NCBI GenBank assembly: GCA_030068075.1
Contig: CM057826.1
Span: 73,319,312-73,383,311 of the forward strand
Reading direction: 5' to 3'
Source: Paguma larvata
Taxonomy: Eukaryota > Chordata > Mammalia > Carnivora > Viverridae
Length of the DNA: 64,000 nt
The translations under genes were made by a program, and so were the position numbers. The first letter of the stretch is position 1; every line of letters begins with the position of its first letter. Shown one piece after another: positions 11,081 through 21,715 of this stretch. The notes below the pieces were generated by a model. The model saw nothing but the letters and a program-made list of their open reading frames with translations. It searched no databases and had not been told where the DNA came from.

Positions 11081-11270
11081 AATACAGAAATGTATTTTCT
11101 CATAGTTCGGGATGGTAGAAGCTTATATTCAGGGTTTTGACAGGGCTTCGTTTCCACTGAAGCCTCAAAGGGAGGATCCTTGCATCTTCCAGCTTATTCC
11201 ACCATGATGATGACATCACGCCTCAATCTCCATTCCTTTAGGGTTAGTTACTGGAAACTTATTTTGTTCT
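11081..11270 (-). mobile_element. MLT1-family LTR fragment, antisense
   Basis: 'acagaaatgtattttctcat agttc', 'gacagggcttcgtttcc' and 'atccttgcatcttccagctt' follow the order of the reverse-complemented 3' half of MLT1. The 3' limit is uncertain because the match fades after about 11270. Confidence 0.6.
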
Positions 11271-11940
11271 GTTGACTATGTCCCATTTTCCTATTCTTTG
11301 TGTTCCTTGAAGCTTTGCCTAAGTGTCTGCATTTGGAGAAATAGCCATTTCTCTTAGCCTTTATAGACTGACTTTGACAAAGTCATTAATCAGAATAGCT
11401 AGAGATTCTGGGAGCCTCTCAACCTTTTCTATGGAAAAGGTATCTTCTCTGGACTCATCTGTATAGATTCCTAATTAGAGAGTATTTACTCTTATTTTCA
11501 GGAGCTTATAATCTCCCCCTCTCTCTGGGGTCTGTGACACAGGCCAGAACTTTGGAGACACATTCCACTCTTCTCCCTCCTTTCCTGTGGAGAAGCCTCA
11601 AGCTCTGTTCCTTCTCCTAAATGTACTGAACCATATTGGGCTCAGCAGATTGCCTGCTCTTTTTTTGCTCCCATCAAACTATGAGGGGTACATTGCTCGA
11701 GTTGAGGAAAGGCAGTTACTAGCCTGTCGGCACACCAAAATGTCTAGGACGTTGGAGGCATGTTTTCCTTCTCTCTCTCCAACCTGGGGGAGAAATCACA
11801 GCTTTTGTATGCTGTCTCTCAATCTCATAGAACTGTATCAGACCCAGTAGTAGCCCACCCCTTTCCCTTTGTTTTCATCTGTCCCCAAGAGTAGACCTTA
11901 TTTCCCAACAAATCATCTTCCTTCTTTCTGAAGGATTCTT
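11271..11940. other. Unassigned DNA
   Basis: Somewhat richer in C and T than the surroundings. A plus-strand 87-codon frame (11587-11850) has no recognisable domain. May be the continuation of the antisense old L1-like element at 12.2 kb, but I cannot show this. Confidence 0.35.
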
Positions 11941-11948
11941 TTTAATGC

Positions 11949-11991
<43 letters not shown>

Positions 11992-12160
11992 TTATTTATT
12001 TAGAATAGGTGAGTAAAGGAGGGGCAGAGAGAGAGACAGAAGGACAGACAGAGAGAATCCTAAACAGGCTCCACACCGCCAGTGCGGAGACTGACGTGGG
12101 GCTGGAACTCAAACTGTGAGATCATGTCTTGAGCCAAAACCAAGAGTCACCCAGATGCCC
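11941..12160 (-). mobile_element. CAN-SINE, antisense, with expanded (TTTA)n tail
   Basis: The A-tail complement has grown into about a dozen TTTA units (11950-12000). It is followed by 'ggagggg cagagagagaga', 'caggctccacaccgccagtg', 'gagatcatgtcttgagcca' and 'cacccagatgccc'. The segment between 'gagccaaaaccaagagt' and 'cacccag' lacks about 20 bases of the usual head. The tail expansion shows how SINE tails seed microsatellites. Confidence 0.9.
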
Positions 12161-12184
12161 TTGAACAATTTCTTATGGTATTAC

Positions 12185-13170
12185 TTGCAATATTGTTTCA
12201 TCGGTGACTAATTTCTTCATTTTTTTTTGTTTGTTCAAGAAAGACTTTTTCTCTTTCCAGTTTTGAAAGATAATTATGCTGGATACAAAATTCTGTTGTG
12301 CTAGATGTTTTCTTTCAACAATTCAAATGTCTCTACTCACTTCCTGCTTGCAAGTTTTTTAAAGAGAAGTCCAGAATAATTTAGAATTTTTTCCTCTTTA
12401 GGTAAGTTCCCCACTCACTCCCCCAAATTCCTGGATTTTTCCTAGATTTTGTGTTTCATTTTGTTTTCTGCTGCTGCAATATGATATGCCTGAGTCATAC
12501 ATTTTAATATTTTTGTGTTGTTTCACAATTCTTGGATATTCTGTTCTTTTAATTATTTTATGCTTTACTTTTCAGTTTAGGAAACTTCCATTGACATATT
12601 CTCAAACTTATGAATCTTTCCTTAAGTCCAGGATCCTAATAAGCATATTTGAAGTATTTTTCATTCTGTTACAGTCTTTGTTTTTTATCTCTACCATTAA
12701 AATAAATTCTTACAGTTTCCATCTCATCGGTTACATTATCCATCTATTCTCACATGTTGGCCACTGCTTCCAATAGAGCCCTTAGCATAGTAATTGTAGT
12801 TATTTAAAATTTCCTGCCTGATAATTTAAAAATTTCTGCCGTATCTGTGTCTAATTCTGATGCTCGCTTTATATGCTTAGGATCTATGTTTTTCTGCTTA
12901 GTATGCCTTTTAATTTTTTGTTGAAACCCAAACATGATGTATCAGCCAATAAGTACTTAAAGAGACCTTTAGTGTGAGGATTTATGTTCATCTGACTAGA
13001 TTTAGTTTGGGTTTCATGTTTGTCTCAAAGGATTCCATTTCTTCTGCTGTATTTATTTACCTTCTTTTTGTCTCAGCGTTTCCCTAGAAGTTCCATGTAA
13101 ACTAGAGCCTGTGACTTTCAGTTCTTCCAGTTGTAATCTGCTGTTGTCATATTGGAGTCCTGTTGATGGG
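12185..13170 (-). mobile_element. Old L1/HAL1-like 5' region, antisense
   Basis: On the + strand 'tttccagttttgaaagataa ttatgctggataca', a 'tttctttcaacaattcaaatg' block, 'tcaaacttatgaatctttcc' and 'tttttgttgaaacccaaaca' occur in the order seen in the reverse complement of the ORF1/5' part of old mammalian L1M or HAL1 elements. All frames are broken. The plus-strand frame 12486-12776 is on the wrong strand and not a gene. The match may extend to about 13.9 kb. Confidence 0.55.
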
Positions 13171-14264
13171 GATAAGACATTTAGGAGGCAAAAGATACTA
13201 TCATCGTATGGTTATACTATTATCTGTTTTTAGAGGTTAAGAATCCCCGGTTTGGGGCTTCAGAGGGTTTTTTTTTATCCCTCTTTCCCCTTTGTTTAGG
13301 AGATATGGGAAACTTATAGGGGATTCATGTTGCCTTTCCTCTTCCCCCAAGTCAGACAAGGTTCTGATAAAGCTGTTTCCCTTCCAAGTAGACTTTTATT
13401 ATAGAGACAGAAAGCTATGGGCTTCCTTCAAAATGGTAACTTTTCCCCTCTTGCTGACCTAAGCACAATCCAGTCTTCACCTTGGGAACCTTAATGGGGC
13501 TTTGGATATGAACCTCCTGAGACTGTGTCACTCCCCTGCCAAGATTGGGTCTCTAGGAGTTTTTAGTTTTGAGGATCGTTCACAGTCAGCCTCCAGAAAT
13601 TCATCAATTCATGTTTATACAGTGCTAGCAGTCCCGGGCTGCATCTACTTCCAGTGAGTTGTTATTCACTGTTATTCACCCTATACTTCAGTCTCTCCCG
13701 TTTTCTGGGTAGACATTTGCCCTGTGACCTCAGTTCTCTTGTAGGTCTAAGAAGAGTTGTTGATTTTAAAGTTGTTAAGCTTCTTCCTTATTGATAGGAT
13801 GAGAGGGATGACTCCCAAGCTCTTTATCTGTGTGAGTGTAAACTGAGCTTTTCTGATCCTCTATTTAAGGAGGAAGGAGGGTGCATATGAACATATCCTG
13901 GAGCATAACAATTTGGGAAATGCTAACTTGTCCATAGCCTTTTTATGGGACTTTAAAAATTATAAAATGATGCCAGAATATGATTGGTTGACTCAGAAAT
14001 GAAAAATGATCTATTAACTCATAAATCAAGTTTGGTTAAGATATTACTTGATAAAAGAATTATGAATCTTCCACCTACTACAAGTAAGAATTTTGGCAAT
14101 TAGCCTTTCTGAGCATGTCTCTATCATTCAAATCAGAATAATTCTCAGTGTATGATAAGAGATATCATGAAGCTAAAATTAACTGAAAAAATTAATAGTA
14201 GTAACAACAACAGTAACAGGAGCTAATAGTTACCGGTATATTAAAAAGTACTACTGCTTACAGA
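13171..14264. other. Unassigned DNA, possibly more of the old L1
   Basis: The text to about 13860 resembles decayed L1 5'-side sequence in style but is not clear enough to call. The remainder is AT-rich and unassigned. Confidence 0.35.
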
Positions 14265-14470
14265 TTTCATTTTTCCTTAATCCTCCTCCAAACCCCGAAA
14301 GGTTTTATTATTGCAATTTTTCCTTCAACGATGAGGGAAACAGATGCAAACATTTAAATAATTAGATGTAGTTCACACAGGTGTAATTATCAGAGCCTGG
14401 GGCTGTAGGAGTATAGAGCTCAAACTCTGAAGAACATAGTAACATGCTCTGTAACTCTCCATGACAAGCC
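14265..14470 (-). mobile_element. MIR-family SINE relic, antisense
   Basis: 'ttattattgcaatttttcc', 'gatgagggaaacag' and 'gttcacacaggtgtaattat' with 'cagagcctggg' align in order with the reverse complement of MIR (gaggaaactgag ... ggtcacacagct ... cagagc). Ancient and strongly diverged. Confidence 0.65.
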
Positions 14471-14556
14471 AAGTCTGACTCACTGAATGTGGTGTCTAGA
14501 CATGGATGATAATTTATTGAGATGTTTATTGATTCGTTCAGAATATGAAATGACTT

Positions 14557-14736
14557 GAGGTGCCTTGGTGGCTCAGTCAGCTAAGCATCTGACTTCTGAT
14601 TTCAGTTAAGGTCCTGATCTCACAGTTTGTGGTATTGAGCCCCGTGTTGGGCAGAGCCTTCTTGGGATTCTCTCTCTGCCCCTTCCCAGCTCACACACTG
14701 TATCTCTTTCTCTCAAAATAAATACGTTATTAAAAA
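14557..14736 (+). mobile_element. CAN-SINE, diverged and internally shortened
   Basis: Head 'ggtgccttggtggctcagtc', a shortened middle ('gttgggcagagccttcttgg'), pyrimidine stretch and AAATAAATAC tail. Imperfect 16-bp target-site duplication at 14541-14556 and 14737-14752 (13 of 16). Confidence 0.88.
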
Positions 14737-14789
14737 GAATAAGAAAGGGCTTAAAAAGATATTTATACATTTGGAATAGTTAAAACTTA

Positions 14790-15003
14790 GGGGTGTCTGG
14801 GTGGCTAGTTGGTTCACTGTCCAACTTCATCTCAGGTCATGATCTCATGGCTTTTGGGTTCGAGCCCTGCATGGGGTTCTGTGCTGACAGCTCAGAGTCT
14901 GGAGGCTGCTTTGAATTCTGTGTCTCCTTCTCTCTCTCTGCCCCTCCCCCTCTCATGCTTTGTCTCTCTCTCTCTCAAAAATAAACCAACAAAAATAAAA
15001 AAT
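14790..15003 (+). mobile_element. CAN-SINE (felid type)
   Basis: Head 'ggggtgtctgggtggctagt', felid 'gctgacagctcagagtctgg' block, CT-rich stretch and AAAATAAACC tail. The plus-strand frames at 14793-15018 are translations of it. Confidence 0.93.
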
Positions 15004-15924
15004 CAAAGAAGAACTTAAATATAAAATAGTTTTATCAGTTTAAATATTTTTTCTTCTTTTTGATATTTGTTTCATTCAGATATTATTGGATGATTACTCT
15101 GAGCAAGACTGTGTAGTAATTAACTATGTTAAGAAAAACAGACATGAATCAGAGAAAGACACTGCCTTCTAAAAGGTCAGACTTTATATATATATGTCTA
15201 CATTCCAAGAAAGGATATATCCAGTGCCATAGCAATCTCATAATGTTCTCTGTTAGCATATTATGTAGTGACCGTAATGTATATCTCATTTTTGTCCACA
15301 TTGGTTCTTCAGTATTTCTGAGAGGAAATCACTACCTTGTATGGTGTGCAGGAAAAATACTTCCACTTCAAAACTGAAGTGCTTTATTACATGGGTGTAG
15401 ACCTACATGATGAGGGATGATATTATGGTGTAGCCTGATCATCAGGGGCTCTCTGTGCAGACAGTTACTCCGGAACCTCAGTGGATATGCAGTTGTAGAT
15501 AACACTAACTTGCTTCAGAAGTATGTAGATATTTTCAGGGATCTCTAAACATTTTGAAAATTTATCATCCGTGTTGGCTGGAATTAAAAATTCAGTTGCT
15601 CAAGGATATATGTGTAAATTTATAGCTACAGCTTCAAACACAAATAAACAAACACTTGCTACAGACTTTATTATGTTTGCTATTCGTTGTTTTTGAAAAT
15701 TTATTTAGTGGTTGTGAAAGATGCCAGATTGAAAAAGACACTAAAAGAAAGAAATTCACAGTTTATTCACAGCTGACTCATTAGCAGTTCAATTTCCTCC
15801 AGAGTCTCGTTACCTCTAGGCTTCCTATCAGTGTCATGTAAGTTTCTTGCTGCACTTAGGTATCTATTTGGATTTGTGGCAGGCGGGTGAATGACAAAGA
15901 AACGTGAGTCACCATGAAGGGTCA
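15004..15924. other. Unassigned DNA
   Basis: Nothing recognised except a short TA run near 15186. The 83-codon frame 15126-15377 lacks any support. Confidence 0.4.
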
Positions 15925-16130
15925 GTGATCAGATTCTAGAGTTGATTTCCTATGGGCAAGTCAACTTAATTTCTCTGGGCCTTAGTTTCTTTATATGTAA
16001 AATTAGGATAAATTGGACTACCTTGCAGAGTTGTTCTGAGCATTAAATTAGTCAATATGTGAAGTACTTGCAAAACTGGAATGATACCTTTCACATATTC
16101 AGTACTTCCTGGGTGTTAGCTACTTTATGA
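15925..16130 (+). mobile_element. MIR-family SINE relic
   Basis: 'gggcaagtcaacttaatttc', 'gggccttagtttctttatat gtaaaatta' and 'gttgttctgagcattaaatt' follow the central and 3' parts of MIR in order (gggcaagt..., cctcagtttcctcatctgtaaaat, gttgtgaggattaaat). Confidence 0.75.
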
Positions 16131-17319
16131 ATTTAGTTAAGCATATAGCTTGTTGCAAAAAAATTCCTTCATGTAACATATTCCATGTTGAAATCATACA
16201 GCCGTGTTCACTCTGATTTTTGATTTTGTAATGGTAGTGAGTATACTACAATTAGTGAGCAGCGAGACACAATGGAGCAGTTATAGTCACTTATCTCTAT
16301 GGCATCATCAGTTGGTTTTAATAGGTCGTTATTCTCCTTGTGCTCCACCCATAATACTGTCTCCTACTCATTCCTTCCATACTTGGTCAACATCTTTTTA
16401 GAGGCATGTTTTCTATACTGGCTTTCGAGACTGAATTCAGTCAGATCTCTCTGCCCCCTATTCATGGGAGGGTGAGTTCTGCCACTCAGTTCTGCTCAAA
16501 AGACGCTGTGGAGATCCACTGCTTTGCTCTCAGGGATATGAGAGGAAGTGTGGAACTATATTTATTGTTTTCCTTAGAGAGACAGGTTTCAGTTCAAGAA
16601 GATCCTGCCAAGCTTGATCAAGTCTGAGCTGACTTGAGGGTCAACAGTTCAAACCCTAATCATTACAGTATTATCATAATCTCTATCATTTTTATTTCAA
16701 AGTTGGACTAATTTAGAAAGTAGTATCTTCTGAAGGTTCTCACACTCATGAATGAAATTCTCACATCACACTAACTTTATCTAAACTTTATAAAAACTAC
16801 AGGATTCACCCACTTGCTAAGGGACCTAGGCCTAAGTCGAGATGAAATTGCAGGGAGATAGAAATATGGAAAACATGGAAATAGGATCCTAGGAATGCAC
16901 ACATCAGTAAGAAATTGTGGCTCATACTTGAACAACAATAGAATTCAACAAATTTTAGAAGATTCATATACCTAAGAGATCAGAGAAGAGAATAGGATAT
17001 GCACAAGTGATTATCATGGAGTGCGTTCAGATCATATCATGTATACCTCCTTTGTATATACTGTATGCCTGACTCTTAATGTTTTACTCACATATTTTAA
17101 CTACCATTTCATCTCCAATGTTGGGCTTAGCTCCTGTCACACGACTGTACATAGACTGTTTGTCTCCTGTCCCTGGTCTCTATCATTATCTTGGCAAATA
17201 GTACATATCAACTATAATTTTTAGCTCCTTGTCACAACGAGTGGTAGTACAAAACGTTGAACAGATTAAAATTATCATCATCATCATCATCACTCAATTA
17301 ATTAGGTTACAAGGTCTCA
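16131..17319. other. Unassigned DNA with a (TCA)n run
   Basis: No repeat family assigned. A TCA microsatellite of about eight units lies at 17272-17291. Short plus-strand frames near 16.2-17.4 kb lack coding support. Confidence 0.4.
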
Positions 17320-17505
17320 CATACTGTTCCAAGGACTCTTTTAACTCATTCCATCTTTACAACAACTCTATGGGATACTTATTAAGATATTTCTATTTAT
17401 ATATGATAATACAAAAACAGAAAAATATATCGATTGCCCAAGGTCAATGACCAACTAAGTGGTGAGCCAGGATTTAAATTCAGGGTCTGACTCCGAAGTG
17501 AAAAA
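17320..17505 (-). mobile_element. MIR-family SINE relic, antisense
   Basis: 'cattccatctttacaacaac tctatggg', 'gattgcccaaggtcaatgac' and 'aagtggtgagccaggattt' follow the reverse-complement MIR order through to 'ggtctgactcc'. Confidence 0.75.
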
Positions 17506-18657
17506 TGATGGCAAAACTTCACAATGGGCACTTGAAGGTAACAAGACAAGCCCTTCCTTGCAGACCTGGTGGATATGCTAAGCTGTGAGGCAAGGCAAGA
17601 AGTTCTCCATACTTCTACAACTTCCAAAGACATCAAGGTGCCAGAAATCTATTAGGGATAGAGTTTGAAGAATAATTTTGGAATTCTGGCAGTTGTTCGC
17701 CTTTGAAATTATAAAGCATACTTCTATACATTTGCATTATAAATATAATAACTATATACTGTACAACAATGCTATTTAAAAATGTGCTTTTCAGCAATTT
17801 AAAGGTACAAAATATATTCTGGACAATGTGAAGTTTAACTTTCAGGTTGATATGCTATCAGGCACTGTGAAAAATGCCCTTGCCAAGGACAAAGTTTTAC
17901 TCAAAATTCTATTTTTAAACTACCTTTAAAAGAAGCAGTTTATATTCATAAGCACTGATTTTCATGTAATGTGACACAATGCTAACTTAAAGGAATCCAC
18001 ACAGGGTGAGGTGACGTCTTTATTTTTAACTAGGAAAATAATTTAAAAATTCAGGTTGATTCCAATATTATTACGTAGTACTTCACGTTTTATACAGCAT
18101 GTGTTATGGCAGTTAATAGTAAAGAAGCTTTTATCTAGGTATAGCAGGACTTAATGTTTTATTATTTATTTTCTATTTTAGGGCACTTAGTGACACAAAA
18201 TTAAAATAATGTGTTTCAGGTCATATGCTGAGTTACCAGAAGTCCTAGAAATAGCACTTGTACATCTTACTTTTCCACTCAATTTCAGCAGGTTAAATGA
18301 TTTCATTTTCTTCAAATGTGCTTCTTCCTTTCCGAAACTGCATACATCCAAGTAATATAGTTAAATAAATAATATCTACATTCTTGGTAGCTTTTCATAC
18401 AATATTACTTCCTCATAAAATTTATGTCACATTTCGAATGGCACTGTCATACAAGTGTTTTGGAAGGCAGTTGCCTACAGTGCCTGATTTCAATGGTCTG
18501 GTGAGCCTTTCAAACTGAACTTACCCAGCCATCCATCATCATAGAGTTATATCTTTGGAATTTGGTAGACAGTCTTACTATGTATGATCCATTTATTATA
18601 AATACTATCTATGTGAATTATATGAATTTGTATAAATTTAATTTATATATATATACT
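17506..18657. other. Unassigned AT-rich DNA
   Basis: No repeat or coding signal recognised; a TA run at about 18643-18655. Confidence 0.4.
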
Positions 18658-18905
18658 TTTTCCATTTGTCTGAGTCCATATATTGGAATGATGCAGCAAG
18701 ACAAGAAAATCAAGGCTGCCAACAACTACCTGAAGTGGTTCTAGTCAAGGAAGGACTCGCCTAGATCTTCCAGCGGGAATGTGGTCCTGAAAACACTTAG
18801 ATTAACCCAACTCTGGCTTTCAGAACTATGAGGAAAAAAAATTGTTAGTTTTGGCCACCCAGTTTGTGGTAGTTCTTCAAAGCAGCCATAAAAACTGATA
18901 CACCC
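18658..18905 (+). mobile_element. MLT1-family LTR 3' fragment
   Basis: 'gatcttccagcgggaatgtg gtcctg', 'ggctttcagaactatgagg', 'ttttggccacccagtttgtg gtag' and 'aaagcagccataaaaactga tacac' match the 3' half of MLT1 in order. The AATAAA is lost. Confidence 0.75.
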
Positions 18906-19249
18906 ATGCAGACCTTTAGACTCCATTCTAGCCTTCCTGGCATTTTGGATCATGTATTCCCCAAAATGTATTACAGTTAACAGAGGGTAGCCCTACTGTA
19001 TCTCAGAATCACATGGGTTTCTATAAATACCATCACACACATTTTTATCTTGAGTAGAGAATAATTATGTGATCTAACTTGTAAAATTATGGTCAGAGAC
19101 ATAAGAGTGATACAGAAGTACAGCATGCTCAAAGAGGCTTTGAAAGGAGTTATGAAGAAAATAATTTAAAAAAAAATGATGTTGAAATACAGAGTACATC
19201 CAACGATGGGTCAAAGTGTTAAAAAAGAGAGAAAGAAAATGGTTGGAAT
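18906..19249. other. Unassigned DNA
   Basis: No element recognised. The minus-strand frame 19074-19340 runs into the next SINE and has no support. Confidence 0.4.
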
Positions 19250-19735
19250 TCAAAGCAAAGCATGGTAAAGAACATGAAATTAGAGACAGCTGGGGTGCCT
19301 GATGGTTCACTTGGTTAAGCAATGGACTCTTGATTTCCACTCAGGTCATGATCTCACAGATCTTGAGATCAAGTCCTGCATCAGGCTCTGCACAGACAAC
19401 ATGAAGCCTTCCTGGGATTCTCTCTCTTTTCCTCTCTCTCTCTCTGTGCTCTTCCCTGTTTGCGCACACTCTCTCTCTCAAAACAGATAAATAAATATTA
19501 AAAAAATTTAGAGACAGTTGGGTTCAAATATAAGCTTTAAATTTTAAGAGTTGTAATAATTTAGTCAGTTTACTCAATCTCTCAATTTTTAAGTTTCCTT
19601 ATCTGTTAAACAATAATAATAATGGGACTTACCCCATTTTTAAAATCACATTACGTAAGATAAAGAATATAAAATGGTTAATAAAGTTCTTGATACGTAG
19701 AGTGCTTAATAAATTTTAAATATTACTGTTTTTCT
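19250..19735 (+). mobile_element. MIR relic split by a SINE
   Basis: The left part (about 19250-19289, 'agcatggtaaagaacatgaa attagagacag') and the right part (19508-19735, 'ggttcaaatataagctt ... gtttccttatctgttaaa ... agtgcttaataaattttaaa') form one MIR when the SINE at 19290-19507 is removed. Confidence 0.7.
19290..19507 (+). mobile_element. CAN-SINE inserted into a MIR
   Basis: 'ggggtgcctgatggttcact', 'caggtcatgatctcacagat', CT-rich stretch and AGATAAATAAATATT tail. The middle is of the variant subtype with 'gacaacatgaagcc' and not the usual 'gctgacagctcagagcc'. Target-site duplication TTAGAGACAG at 19280-19289 and 19508-19517. Confidence 0.92.
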
Positions 19736-20373
19736 TTTTCTTATTATCATCTCATATATTACTTGAATGAAGTAGGTTTCTTCAGGTTCTATCTATAAAC
19801 CTTCTCACAGATAAATGCTAAGGGAATGGAATTCAGTGTAATAATGTTCCTTTCTAGCATGCTCAAAAGAGAATTACTTAAAGAACGAGACTGAAAATAG
19901 GCCCATCCTTATTAATAAAACTCCTCAAGACAATTGTTTGTTTTAATATATTATGACACGAATGTGGATTAGAGATATGAGGTTGAACCCAGGCATACCA
20001 TAGGGAGTTTCAAGGCAACTACTCTTTTCTAATCGCTAAATGAAATTCAGTGTTTGACAGAAGCTGTTGAGAGGTAACAGTACTCACAAAGAACTGTGTA
20101 ATTCAGTGTTCTTATATTCTAAAATCTTCACTCCATCTGTTTGTTTCCTTTAGTCAATTTCTATACTTCTGACACAATTTTTGACATATGATTTTATTTT
20201 CATAATTTTTAATCAGTTATGCTATACTACACTAAAGAAGATACTTTGTCATGTTTCAATCCCCTTGTTTTCATCTGCATTTTATCTGATGAATATGTCG
20301 TTAAAATATCATGGGGACAAAGAATCATCTTCATTAATTTGTTTTTATTTGCTAGAAGAAAAATGTTATGTTA

Positions 20374-20411
<38 letters not shown>

Positions 20412-21715
20412 TGTGTTGGGAGATAATTTTTACCCATTACTTGAAAATAAACAGGCAATTTTAATTGTCATTTTATAGTATATGCTTTTTAAATATAACA
20501 CTACAAATGCTAAAGTGCATAATTTTACATTAATGAGAAAGAATTTATATGTATAACTTTTCTCATTTTGTGTTAATGGGCATTGTATGAACAAAACACT
20601 GTGCATTTAGATAAGAATATATCCTGTGTTACTTACTTTGAATGAGAAGTTTTTCACCTGCAGTTTTTCCAAAAGCTTGAGAGTTAATTAACTAAACAGT
20701 TACAACATCACATAAACGACTGGATTCTAATTACATTAAACTAACAAAAAATATTACTTTCTCTTTAAATAACAGTCCTAAATAAGCCTGCATTTTAAAG
20801 TTTTGTTATTATTATATTTTTATTTTGTTTTTGAAGTTCCCAATCATTTTCTGAGGCTGCCTGTTGCCCTAATTTTGTCCCTCCAGGTCCTGTGGGAAGG
20901 GGTGGGCAGTAGATTACTGTATTTGTTATGGTAACAATAGGCATTAAAAATAATATACTACTACTAATATACTAAAATCAGTGGCTAAACATGCAAGAAA
21001 AAATTTTTAATTAGGTAATGCAGTCTTTGGGGTTCCTGGATTATAAAATCTGTGCCATCTATAAAAGTAACTTCCAAAATTGCTCTGAGTTTTTACATCA
21101 AATCTGAAACGAAAACAGAAAAGATGAAGAATTTATAGGTCTTTCAAAAAATCTGGTTTGAAATGTATGTATTTCACTTCTGCTACCATTCTATGGGCTA
21201 TAACGGGTCACAGGATCCTATCTAAATGCAAGCTGGGGAAGGCTAGGAAATATGGTTCCAACCGTTCCTCCCCCAAATCTGTTACCTTAAATGGAAAACA
21301 TGGACCTGTCACAGGCTGTCCCCTAAGCACTTAATATTCATGGACATGCTTTTCCCAACACCCAGAACATAGCCCTGATGGACTTTTACTCTCCTTATCC
21401 CTGCTCCGCATTCTGATATTTTGGTCCCTGATTTCTTTAAAGCTATTTTCCCTTCCATTTTTTAACTTTTATTTTGTGATAAATACTCTGTTATAGTTGG
21501 AGATTTCAATACTCTTCTATTCATAATGGGTTTATATAGCAGGCAATAATCGGTAAGATACAGATGACCTGAGCAGTATTTTCAATCCACTTGATTTACC
21601 TGACATTTAGAGAATATTTCATCTAACAACTGAAACAGAAGGAACATTTCCTATTTTGTGAAGTCAGGCCTACTATATACCAACCAGATGAAGACACTGG
21701 GAGAGTGGTGGTGGG
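19736..21715. other. Unassigned DNA
   Basis: No repeat family assigned apart from the TG microsatellite. No coding support. Confidence 0.4.
20376..20416. repeat. (TG)n microsatellite
   Basis: About 20 TG/GT dinucleotides with one TATG interruption near 20403. Confidence 0.95.
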
